Shown here: piece by piece, positions 27,297 through 35,420 of the stretch | Layout: each line of letters starts with the position of its first letter | Position numbering within the stretch: the stretch's first letter is position 1 | NCBI RefSeq assembly: GCF_002216685.1 | Contig: NZ_CP022352.1 | Location: 992,001 to 1,056,000, forward strand | Reading direction: 5' to 3' | Length of the DNA: 64,000 nucleotides | DNA from: Vibrio tarriae | GTDB taxonomy: Bacteria > Pseudomonadota > Gammaproteobacteria > Enterobacterales > Vibrionaceae | Position numbers and translations under genes: made by a program | Notes under the pieces: generated by a model | The model's input: the letters and a program-made list of their open reading frames with translations, nothing else | What the model was told of the DNA's origin: nothing | Database searches by the model: none

Positions 27297-27420
27297 GTTG
27301 CGTAGCAAAGATAAGACAGCAAAATCCGCAGAGTTTGACTATGGTGATTGAGAATAAATTCGGTCCCGTGGATTCTCTGTTTTTCTATGGGATTGTGACA
27401 CTCCAAATAAAGGTGACATC

Positions 27421-27801
27421 ATGCTCAATAATCCGGTAGGTTGGTTTGAAATTTATGTAAATGATTTGGAACGTGCAAAAACGTTTTATGAGACGGTTTT
27501 GAAGGTCTCTCTGGAAGAAATGCCTAATCCAACGTCGATGCCGATTAAAATGCTCGCATTTCCTTCCAATATGGAAAAGTACGGCGCATCCGGCGCGTTG
27601 GTCAAAATGGAAGGCATTTGCGCTGGTGGTGGCGGCACACTGATTTATTTTTCGAGCGACGACTGTGCCGTTGAACAAGAGCGAATTGTCGCAGCAGGTG
27701 GTCAAGTTCATACGCCGAAAATGTCGATAGGCGAATATGGCTTCATTACTTTAGCGGTCGATACCGAAGGCAATATGTTTGGTTTGCATTCGATGCAGTA
27801 A
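27421..27801 (+). CDS. VOC (glyoxalase/bleomycin resistance) family protein
   Basis: 126 residues of a single VOC module with two beta-alpha-beta-beta-beta halves: GWFEIYVNDLERAKTFYETV and GTLIYFSSDDCAVEQERIVAAGG. The C-terminal ITLAVDTEGNMFGLHS is typical. Small VOC proteins of this type are mostly of unknown substrate. It follows AAAGGTGACATC, has its own terminator and is 124 bases from the preceding operon, so it may have its own promoter. Confidence 0.85.
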   Translation: MLNNPVGWFEIYVNDLERAKTFYETVLKVSLEEMPNPTSMPIKMLAFPSNMEKYGASGALVKMEGICAGGGGTLIYFSSDDCAVEQERIVAAGGQVHTPKMSIGEYGFITLAVDTEGNMFGLHSMQ

Positions 27802-27829
27802 ATGCTACAAACGGCACCATCAAAATAGA

Positions 27830-27857
27830 AAAGAGATGGCATACGCCATCTCTTTTT
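27830..27857 (+). terminator. Terminator of the VOC gene
   Basis: AAAGAGATGGC-ATAC-GCCATCTCTTTTT: an 11-base stem followed by T residues. It also faces the end of the minus-strand gene at 27904. Confidence 0.85.
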
Positions 27858-27903
27858 GCGTTTATCCAACAAGATCCCTTATGGAAAGAGTGATTGTTTA
27901 CAA

Positions 27904-28923
27904 TCAAGGCTTCATGGCTATTTCAAGAAAATTTTTATGTTTCAATGACATTACGCGTATCCAGTGGTGTACTGCCCACATCAACATTGCGGTTGCGATG
28001 ACGGTGATGAAGATGGAGCTAAAACGGTACAAGATGGAAAAGAAGGCATCGTTCGATTCAGGCACAATCGCGGTAAGTGGAACCGCCAGTGCAGACATCG
28101 CTGAAAAAGCAATGGCACTTTTGATTGGGCCTCTAGTGAGTAAATAACAAAATGGCCCCATGGCGATGGTAAAAGCCAGCCAAAACAACAAACCGTTGCT
28201 ATACCAGCTACCTAAAATCAACTGAACAGCTAAGCCTGCGAGACAACCAAGTGCAGTACCGATCACGCGAATTTTTGCCATCGCCATCGAGCCCGCCAAG
28301 GTCATCGGGGTCAGAATGATGATGATAGAGGCTTGCGCCGAGAGAGAATCATAGAGATCTGCCACTTGAAACAACAAAAAAGCGCTCATGGCGACAATCC
28401 ATCCCATTGCGACTTGACTAATGTAGTCTAAGTCACTTTTTACTGGTGTGGTCATGGGGGGCTGTATTTCGTCCCTTTTGGGTTCTGGGAATAACCAAAA
28501 CGCCAAAGCACAAATAGCAATATTGGCTAAGGAGATGACCCATAAGTTGACGTTAAAATCTTCGATGTCGATAAAGTCGTAGCTGGCAAAATTGAACACG
28601 ATAGACCCTACCAGAAGCCCCATATAGCCAAATAAGTAAGTCTTAGCGCTCATCATGGCGATGCACTTGAATAGGAAAAACACCCCAACAGCCACCGTCA
28701 TCAGTACTGGGTGAAACTGGAGATATTCCAACAAGAAGGTGGCCTGTAATGTCGTCCACACTGCAGAGAACAGTACCATCAATAGTGGCTTTAGCTGAAA
28801 ACGCTCAGCTCTACTCAAAATAAACAGTGGCAACATGATGGCAAAAAAACCGTAAGACCAACCAAAAAGCATGCTTAAGGCAAGGCCGCAGGTGCAGCCA
28901 AACCAAATTCTCTGAGTTTTCAT
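27904..28923 (-). CDS. FUSC-like (DUF2955) membrane transporter subunit
   Basis: 339 residues from the ATG at 28923 (MKTQRIWFGC); a longer in-frame start would overlap the preceding gene by 60 bases. It has about 10 hydrophobic helices in two halves with a cytoplasmic linker (about 148-165), the plan of aromatic acid exporter / FUSC proteins. It begins 8 bases after the HlyD-type gene. With that gene and the divergent LysR regulator it resembles the E. coli aaeRAB arrangement for hydroxybenzoate efflux, although no AaeX is present. The substrate is unknown. Confidence 0.75.
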   Translation of the reverse strand: MKTQRIWFGCTCGLALSMLFGWSYGFFAIMLPLFILSRAERFQLKPLLMVLFSAVWTTLQATFLLEYLQFHPVLMTVAVGVFFLFKCIAMMSAKTYLFGYMGLLVGSIVFNFASYDFIDIEDFNVNLWVISLANIAICALAFWLFPEPKRDEIQPPMTTPVKSDLDYISQVAMGWIVAMSAFLLFQVADLYDSLSAQASIIIILTPMTLAGSMAMAKIRVIGTALGCLAGLAVQLILGSWYSNGLLFWLAFTIAMGPFCYLLTRGPIKSAIAFSAMSALAVPLTAIVPESNDAFFSILYRFSSIFITVIATAMLMWAVHHWIRVMSLKHKNFLEIAMKP

Positions 28924-28931
28924 CACTGGCC

Positions 28932-30008
28932 TTAGTATAAGTAATGGAAGAGGCTGACGATTTTGATTTGCCAAGTTGCCATCCAGCGCCAAAACATCCC
29001 TTCTTGGGGATAGAGCACAATCGTGGCGCGTGAGCCAACAAAAAGTGCTTTTGGCAAGGCGGCATTACTGGCAAGATTGACGCGAGTTCTTTGTGCATCA
29101 CGAACCCAACGGTTGTTGATTTCAACACTGGTTAAAGAGCCATTTGGTGTTTGCTGTGCGGCGGCAACCCCATAATCCCGACTGGATAGGGAAAAATCGA
29201 AAACTTGGCCAGGGTAGGCATCAAAAGCTACCATTGCTTTATAGCTTGTATCCACCTTGGCGACGGACTTTTCGCGAAAATCCCCAGTAACCCAAAGGGA
29301 TCCTGTGGGTATAAAGCTCAGCATTGGTTGGTTAGCATTGGCCATGCTGCCAACTTCTAGTTGCAAATTGGTGACGACACCGTCGTTAGGGGCGAGCACC
29401 TGAGTGTTCGACAGATCCAACTGCGCTTTTTCAATGCCATTTTGCGCCACGCGTACTGCAGTACTTTGCCCTTCGCCTTCTCCTAGTTGTGCTTCAATCA
29501 CTTTCAAGCTCTGTTGTTCGGCTTTTAAATTGGCATGTGCTACTTGATTTTGAGCAAAAGCATTATCGAGAGTCGAGCGTGAAATTACTTTTTGTGTCGA
29601 GAGTTTTTGTAAGCGCAAATATTCATTGTGAGCATTGTCATAGGTTGCTTGCGTGCGAGCAATGTTAGCCAAAGCGGCTTCACGTTGTGAATAGAGAGTC
29701 GCTTCTTTCTCTAAGGCAGATTGCAGCGAGAGTTTTGCTTGTTCTAAGGCGATACGATATTTGCGTTCATCAATGGTGAACAGTACCTCACCTTGTTGAA
29801 CGTGCTGATTGTTGTGGAGCAGCACTCGAGTCACTTTGCCTGACACTTCGGGCGCTATTTGTACAACATAACCTTGAACACGGCCCTCTGTCGTCATTGG
29901 AGCGTGCTGATCTGCAAAGATGATGTAGAAAAATAGCACTATGAATAGGACAATAAGTGTGCGCATCCAGAGTCGAAATTTGTATTCTGCTGTCATGGAA
30001 AAAATCAT
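28932..30008 (-). CDS. HlyD/EmrA-type membrane fusion protein
   Basis: 358 residues. One N-terminal membrane helix (about 15-32, LIVLFIVLFFYIIF) is followed by a lipoyl half (VQGYVVQIAPEVSGKVTRVL), a coiled-coil hairpin (about 85-190), the second lipoyl half (NTQVLAPNDGVVTNLQLEVG) and a beta-barrel. Such proteins bridge an inner membrane pump to an outer membrane channel. The start could also be the ATG at 29996. It is co-transcribed with the DUF2955 gene and divergent from the LysR gene, which probably controls it. Confidence 0.87.
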   Translation of the reverse strand: MIFSMTAEYKFRLWMRTLIVLFIVLFFYIIFADQHAPMTTEGRVQGYVVQIAPEVSGKVTRVLLHNNQHVQQGEVLFTIDERKYRIALEQAKLSLQSALEKEATLYSQREAALANIARTQATYDNAHNEYLRLQKLSTQKVISRSTLDNAFAQNQVAHANLKAEQQSLKVIEAQLGEGEGQSTAVRVAQNGIEKAQLDLSNTQVLAPNDGVVTNLQLEVGSMANANQPMLSFIPTGSLWVTGDFREKSVAKVDTSYKAMVAFDAYPGQVFDFSLSSRDYGVAAAQQTPNGSLTSVEINNRWVRDAQRTRVNLASNAALPKALFVGSRATIVLYPQEGMFWRWMATWQIKIVSLFHYLY

Positions 30009-30096
30009 TTAAATAAAGAAAGATCGGGATTATAGAGAAGAGTGGTACAGTGCAGTAGAATGTGAAAAAAGACATTAGTGAGCTAAAAATAGGACA

Positions 30097-30957
30097 ATGA
30101 AAGTTAATCTTGATGATCTGTATCTCTTTACTCAAACAGTGATGCACGGTGGTATCAGTGCCGCAGCGCAAGTACACCAGTTACAGCGCTCAAAAGTAAG
30201 CCGTCGTTTGCAAGAGCTGGAAAAGGCGTTAGGTTGTCAGTTATTAATCCGCACAACTCGTTCGATTGAATTAACAGAACACGGCCAACGTTTAATTGAA
30301 TTGGTCGGTCAGCCGATGATGCACATCCAACAAGGATTAGCAGTTATGTCTGAGCATAATCAATCGTCTGAAGGTAAAGTGCGCTTGGCAATTCCTTCCG
30401 CGTTGATGACATCGGCGGCATTTAACACCATTATTAGTGAATTTAGTCGGCGTTATCCTGCGGTGGCTTTGGAAATCGAAAACCATCAGCAAAGTGTTGA
30501 CCTGCGCCGTCAAGCTTTTGATCTTCAACTATTACCTGACATGGTAAAAGTGAGTGACGACAGTTATGTGCAGTTTAGTCTATTGCCTTATCGTTCACAT
30601 TTAGTGGCATCTAAAGAATACTTAGCAAACCACCCACCGATTAATAGCGTGAAAGATTTGCGTCAACATAGGTTACTCACCAATCGCTATAACGTGGATT
30701 TGCTTGATTCCAGTTTACCGCTGGCATTGAAATCGGATGATTTGCATTTACTGCGTTCGATGGCAATTTCTGGGCAAGGTATTGCTTTCATTCCACAAGT
30801 TCACTCAAAACCTGCATTAGAGGAAGGAAACTTAGTGGAGGTGCTACCCAACCTACGTTATCCCCAGCAGCATTTGACTTTGATCTATCCATCGGCACTC
30901 TATCTTCCTCAGAAAGTCAAAGTACTGATTGAATTGTTCCGTGAAAAATTCCAATGA
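30097..30957 (+). CDS. LysR-family transcriptional regulator
   Basis: 286 residues. The N-terminal winged helix-turn-helix is NLDDLYLFTQTVMHGGISAA with QLQRSKVSRRLQELEKALG. The C-terminal effector-binding domain runs from about 90. It follows AAAATAGGACA. It is divergent from the HlyD/DUF2955 pair across 88 bases, the classic position of a LysR activator of its neighbours. It is also the last gene before the AT-rich nar block. Confidence 0.9.
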   Translation: MKVNLDDLYLFTQTVMHGGISAAAQVHQLQRSKVSRRLQELEKALGCQLLIRTTRSIELTEHGQRLIELVGQPMMHIQQGLAVMSEHNQSSEGKVRLAIPSALMTSAAFNTIISEFSRRYPAVALEIENHQQSVDLRRQAFDLQLLPDMVKVSDDSYVQFSLLPYRSHLVASKEYLANHPPINSVKDLRQHRLLTNRYNVDLLDSSLPLALKSDDLHLLRSMAISGQGIAFIPQVHSKPALEEGNLVEVLPNLRYPQQHLTLIYPSALYLPQKVKVLIELFREKFQ

Positions 30958-31187
30958 AAAAATCATGGTTTATCTTTGTTAAGGTTAATTCATTCAAATC
31001 TCATTGAGAGTGGGACTGGAGAGTAATCGACACTAAAATAGAAAGCTGCCAATCACCTTGAATATATTGACACTAGTTTATCTACTATTGATTTCAGCAG
31101 TTAAATTGTGGACAAAGCGAGAGGTATTATAAGTGCAGTTGAAGTTGGGTTTCTGCTTGAACTAGATGTTTAGGCAGAGACCAATAA

Positions 31188-31868
31188 CTATTCAAACCTA
31201 ATATTTTCTTGATGAACCCATACTGCTGCTTCAACTCGAGATCGTAATTGTAATTTTTTTAAGATACTTTTTACATGAACTTTCACTGTACTTTCCGAAA
31301 TGAAAAGTTTATTAGCAATCATTTTGTTTGATAAACCAATAGCAATGTTTTTTAGTATATCTTGTTCTCGAGCACTAAGAATATCAATGGTTAGATTTGT
31401 TAGCTTTTCCTTTTTCTTTTCCTTTAGGTTATCTACTAAAATAGCAGTTAATTCAGGACTAATGACGGTTTTACCTAAGCAAGCATTTTCAATAGAAAAT
31501 AGTAATTCTTCAGGTTCCATATCTTTTAAAAGATACCCATCAGCTCCTAATTTTATTGCCTTTGACACATCTTCATTATAATTTGAAACAGTGAAAATTA
31601 TAATTTTACTGGAGATGTTTTTTTTGCGTAATAATTGCAGTGTTTTCAATCCATCTAATTCTGGCATATTAATATCTAAAAGGATTAAATCTGGCTCATA
31701 GTCAATGGCGTATTCAATCCCTTGATGCCCGTTACTTGCCTCTGCTACAACGGTGAGGTGCTTTCTGGTATTGAGTAACTGTTTAATACCATTTCTTAGC
31801 ATGGGGTGATCATCTATTAAGAGTATTGTAGATGCATCAGCATTAGTAAATGTTTGTTCTTTAATCAT
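31188..31868 (-). CDS. narL: NarL-type nitrate/nitrite response regulator
   Basis: 226 residues, very close to enterobacterial NarL: ATILLIDDHPMLR-like start, GADGYLLKDMEPEELL, and the end SRVEAAVWVHQENIRF. The phosphoacceptor is D65 (LILLD). The LuxR-type helix-turn-helix is at about 160-215 (LSAREQDILKNIAIGLSNKM, ESTVKVHVKSILKKL). It is directly after narX on the minus strand, one base apart. The AT content is much higher than in the neighbouring core genes. It is distinct from NarP at 5487 and is the expected regulator of narK-narGHJI. Confidence 0.92.
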   Translation of the reverse strand: MIKEQTFTNADASTILLIDDHPMLRNGIKQLLNTRKHLTVVAEASNGHQGIEYAIDYEPDLILLDINMPELDGLKTLQLLRKKNISSKIIIFTVSNYNEDVSKAIKLGADGYLLKDMEPEELLFSIENACLGKTVISPELTAILVDNLKEKKKEKLTNLTIDILSAREQDILKNIAIGLSNKMIANKLFISESTVKVHVKSILKKLQLRSRVEAAVWVHQENIRFE

Positions 31869-31869
31869 A

Positions 31870-33621
31870 TCAACCTCGTGAATAAATAGGAAAAGTCAGA
31901 TAAAATTTAGTGCCTTTGTCAGGATAAGAAATAATGTCCCATTTGCCTGATAAAGATTGTGCTCTATCACCAATAATTTTTAATCCGTAATGAGAACTTT
32001 CTTGTGGTATGGAAAATCCGCATCCGTCATCGATCATAACTAATGATATGTCATTGCCTTTTACGGACAAGTTCAATATTACATTGGAGGCTTGTGCGTG
32101 TTTATAAATATTGTTTAATAATTCTCGAATGATTTGTATCAAATGTATGGATTGATGAATAGATACCGTATTGGCTGGAATTTTATAACTAAAATTTATT
32201 TGTATCCCTAATTTCTTATTATATTCTTTTATTGTATTTTCTAGTGCAGGTAAAAACCCTAGACCATCTAACTTCAACCTGAAAGTAGTCAGCAACTCTC
32301 TAAGTTGGCTGTACGCAACATTTACTTCTTCCCGCATTTCCTCAATGATCAATGATTGTTCATTTTTTAATTTAGACTGGTCCATCTGTAAAATGCTCAA
32401 TTTTATTTTAAGGCAAGAAAGAGACTGAGCGATGGAATCATGCAGCTCTCTAGCAATTGTATTTCTCTCTTTTAAAATTAATATTTGTTGGTCTTGTTGA
32501 ACTTTATAATAAACGGAAAGAGATTGTGTTAACAACTCTGAAAATGCAACTATTATTTGTTCATTTTCTATATTTAAAGGTGATTCATAATTTGATGATA
32601 TGACAATTGCTCCATAATCATTAGTAGAATCCTTTAGTTTTATACTAGTTTCAAATACATTTTCAATAGGTCGTTTGTTTTCATCGAAGCAAAGATTGCA
32701 GTTGGAATTTTTACAAGAAAGCGGTCTGTTTAATGAGCCGAAATCAAAGATTTGATTACTTTCACTTTCTTGGTAATCTTTAATTGAAATTGTCACGCTA
32801 CATATGCTTGTTAATTCAATTAATTCTTTAATTAATGGTGCTAAAATATCGCAACTATATTGCTCATTATTAAACATTTTGCATGCTCGATAAAGAAAAT
32901 ATAAGTATTTGTTCTTTTGATTAAGGTCTTCAGTTTTTTGGTATACTAATTGTTCTAAGTTTAGATATATTTCTTTTAGGCTGTCTGACATTAGATTAAT
33001 TGAATCACCCAGCTCATTCATTTCATCTTTATTTTTCTGTACGATAAATTTCTTGCTAAAGTCACCAGATTTAATTGATCTTGATATGTCAAGTAGTGAC
33101 ATCCAAGGTTTGAATAATCTTGAATATAAGTTTCTTATTGCATAAAGTCCAAATATTATCACGAGAATACTGAATAGTTTTTGAATATTTTCTAGTGATT
33201 TAATGTTTTTCTCAGTGTTGTGTTCGACTTTATCAATTAGATTGTTTGTTTTTTTTACAAATTCCTCTGAATTAAATTTCATTGATTTTATATCTTTATC
33301 TTCTATATTTGTGTGGAAAAAATTTATTAGGTCACTATATTCAATATTTAATTTGCTCTCTATCATGTATTCTTTTATTTTATACTCAGACAGTGTTGAT
33401 TTGATGGTTTGTATGTCTTCTGAATGGGTTTGATTTTTTGCTGATGAAATGGATTTATATATCAACATCCTTATTGACCCAATTTGATTAACAATATGGG
33501 TTCGACCTTGGATGTTATCGACTATGACTAATGAAGTTACCATGCCAGATGTTGATATGGTACAGAGCATGAGTATAAAGAAGGATATTTTTTTTGTTAT
33601 AGATACATTTAACAAGTGCAT
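31870..33621 (-). CDS. narX: NarX-type nitrate/nitrite sensor histidine kinase
   Basis: 583 residues from the ATG at 33621 (MHLLNVSITKKISFF); an in-frame start 72 bases upstream has no support. TM1 is at about 12-35. The P-box region (HIVNQIGSIRMLIYKS) keeps GSIRM but has lost the usual QSYR. A periplasmic helical domain, TM2 (about 148-165), a HAMP region and a central domain with a Cys cluster (CKNSNCNLC) follow. HisKA_3 is RELHDSIAQS with H394; the ATPase part has NNIYKHAQASN and DDGCGF. The region is strongly AT-rich. It is divergent from narK, as in enterobacteria. Confidence 0.88.
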   Translation of the reverse strand: MHLLNVSITKKISFFILMLCTISTSGMVTSLVIVDNIQGRTHIVNQIGSIRMLIYKSISSAKNQTHSEDIQTIKSTLSEYKIKEYMIESKLNIEYSDLINFFHTNIEDKDIKSMKFNSEEFVKKTNNLIDKVEHNTEKNIKSLENIQKLFSILVIIFGLYAIRNLYSRLFKPWMSLLDISRSIKSGDFSKKFIVQKNKDEMNELGDSINLMSDSLKEIYLNLEQLVYQKTEDLNQKNKYLYFLYRACKMFNNEQYSCDILAPLIKELIELTSICSVTISIKDYQESESNQIFDFGSLNRPLSCKNSNCNLCFDENKRPIENVFETSIKLKDSTNDYGAIVISSNYESPLNIENEQIIVAFSELLTQSLSVYYKVQQDQQILILKERNTIARELHDSIAQSLSCLKIKLSILQMDQSKLKNEQSLIIEEMREEVNVAYSQLRELLTTFRLKLDGLGFLPALENTIKEYNKKLGIQINFSYKIPANTVSIHQSIHLIQIIRELLNNIYKHAQASNVILNLSVKGNDISLVMIDDGCGFSIPQESSHYGLKIIGDRAQSLSGKWDIISYPDKGTKFYLTFPIYSRG

Positions 33622-33797
33622 TATCTCATGTAAACAACAAGTTTGGTGTAAGTTTAATAACACACCATATCGCTTTTCTACGCTGTACAACATACTACTT
33701 GTGGGTTACTACTTAATAGTTGCTTGAAATTTTCACTTATATTTATCTCATTTTTCTTTTGTATATCAATAACCTACAATCTTTTATTGTAACCACT

Positions 33798-33804
33798 ATG
33801 AGTA
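33798..33804 (-). promoter_or_regulatory. Possible NarL heptamer upstream of narK
   Basis: On the minus strand this reads TACTCAT, which fits the heptamer TACYNMT. It lies about 45 bases upstream of the FNR box. A single heptamer is weak evidence; a second possible one (TACTACT) is at 33707-33713. Confidence 0.3.
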
Positions 33805-33842
33805 GCGTCATTGAGTTAGGTTGTTTTATTAAGATAATGTCT

Positions 33843-33856
33843 TTGATCTAAATCAA
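33843..33856. promoter_or_regulatory. FNR box of the narK promoter
   Basis: TTGATCTAAATCAA is a perfect match to TTGATNNNNATCAA. A start of transcription about 41.5 bases downstream would fall near 33891, with TATAAC (33874) or CTAAAT (33879) as -10 candidates. This is the class II activator position used at E. coli narK. The same 14 bases occur before nrdD. Confidence 0.8.
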
Positions 33857-33917
33857 CAATTTTCAAGTGAGGTTATAACTAAATGTAATGGTTTTCCCAA
33901 TAACAATGGTGTTAATC

Positions 33918-35318
33918 ATGCCAGTAAATATAAATACAAAAAAACTGAATTCGACCACTCAATTAAGTAACCGTTCAATTAAGCAATGGTTTCCTGAGGA
34001 TAAAGCGTTTTGGCTATCTCAAGGGCAATATATTGCAAAGCGAAACTTATGGATTTCGATACCCTGTCTTTTATTGTCCTTTTGTGTCTGGATGATCTTC
34101 AGTGCCGTTGCAGTTAATTTGCCTAAAGTTGGCTTTTCATTTAACACTGAGCAGCTTTTTTTGCTAACAGCATTACCCTCTGTCTCTGGTGCGATAGGTC
34201 GTATTCCTTATTCTTTTACAATTTCAATATTTGGCGGTAGACGTTGGACTGCATTTAGCACTCTGATACTAGTTGTACCAATGGTTTGGTTAGGTATCGC
34301 AATCAGTAATCCTGATACCTCATACTCTACTTTTGTCATGATTGCGCTGTTATGTGGTTTAGGCGGTGCAAACTTTGCGTCGAGTATGGCCAATATCAGT
34401 TTCTTTTATCCAAAGGAAATGCAAGGAAGCACGCTTGGTTTAAATGGGGGGCTTGGAAACCTTGGTGTGAGCGTCATGCAATTGGTGGTTCCTATGGCCA
34501 TTTCTATTCAATGGTTTAATTCACAATCTGATGGACCACAACTACAAAATGCTGCATGGATTTGGGTTCCCTTTATTTTTCTTCTTAGTGTCATTTCTTG
34601 GTATGGAATGAACGATATAGAAAGTGCAAAAGCGTCATTCAAAGAACAGGTCAAAGTGCTTAAACAAGGGCACTTATGGTTGATGAGTTTATTGTACTTG
34701 TCTGCATTTGGTTCTTTTATTGGGTTTTCTGCCGGTTTTGCTATGTTGTCTCAAACTCAATTCCCCGAAGTTGATGTTTTGAAATTTGCGTTTATTGGCC
34801 CACTTATAGGTGCGCTTATGCGGCCTGTTGGTGGTGCGTGGTCGGATAAATATGGGGGTATAAAAGTAACATTTTTAAATTTTGTTCTAATGGCGTTATT
34901 AACAATTATTATCTTCTTCACTGTTCCATCTGAGAGTGCATCAGGTAGCTTTGTTCTCTTTCTTATCATCTTTATGGGATTATTTGCCTGCTCAGGTATT
35001 GGTAGTGGATCAACATTTCAAATGATAGCGGTGTTGTTCCGGCGTATAGTCACACAACAAGCGAGAGAAGCTGGTTTGAATGAGGATGTTATCACTCGGA
35101 AATCAGGAACAGATACGGCCGCAGCGTTAGGATTTATATCAGCCATTGGCGCGTTTGGTGGTTTCTTTATTCCTCAGGCTTTTGGTTTATCGCTTTCTCT
35201 AACAGGAACAGCTTCAAGTGCCTTAATGTTATTTCTATTTTTCTATATCGTTTGTTCAATCATTACGTGGCTCGTTTATGGACGAAATATAGAGAATGGT
35301 TACGCAACAAAAATATGA
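33918..35318 (+). CDS. narK: NarK nitrate/nitrite transporter
   Basis: 466 residues from the ATG at 33918, close to the 463 of E. coli NarK. MFS fold with 12 membrane segments. The two nitrate signatures are kept: GLGGANFASSMANISFFYPK and GLNGGLGNLGVSV in the N-half, GIGSGSTFQM and DTAAALGFISAIGAFGGFF in the C-half. The substrate-binding arginines lie in IGRIPYSF and in the C-half. An ATG at 33888 is in frame, but it coincides with the transcription start predicted from the FNR box. It is followed by narG after 102 bases. Confidence 0.93.
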   Translation: MPVNINTKKLNSTTQLSNRSIKQWFPEDKAFWLSQGQYIAKRNLWISIPCLLLSFCVWMIFSAVAVNLPKVGFSFNTEQLFLLTALPSVSGAIGRIPYSFTISIFGGRRWTAFSTLILVVPMVWLGIAISNPDTSYSTFVMIALLCGLGGANFASSMANISFFYPKEMQGSTLGLNGGLGNLGVSVMQLVVPMAISIQWFNSQSDGPQLQNAAWIWVPFIFLLSVISWYGMNDIESAKASFKEQVKVLKQGHLWLMSLLYLSAFGSFIGFSAGFAMLSQTQFPEVDVLKFAFIGPLIGALMRPVGGAWSDKYGGIKVTFLNFVLMALLTIIIFFTVPSESASGSFVLFLIIFMGLFACSGIGSGSTFQMIAVLFRRIVTQQAREAGLNEDVITRKSGTDTAAALGFISAIGAFGGFFIPQAFGLSLSLTGTASSALMLFLFFYIVCSIITWLVYGRNIENGYATKI

Positions 35319-35420
35319 ATCATATACTTTTAATAAATATTTATTTCACCATCAATATTAGCTTTTAATTGATATTTAAATATAAATAAAATTAATTCCT
35401 AAATATAGGAGACACACTGA
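35319..35420 (+). other. AT-rich narK-narG spacer
   Basis: 102 bases, very AT-rich, with no hairpin that would stop transcription. It ends in the narG ribosome binding site TAGGAGACACACTGA. A lone TTGAT half-site lies near 35369. A separate narG promoter is possible but not visible. Confidence 0.35.

Noticed and set aside
30958..31187. Search for an integrase, att-like repeat or IS remnant at the left edge of the nar block
   Set aside because: The 230 bases show no gene and no repeat that reappears at the right edge; the acquisition mechanism stays unknown.
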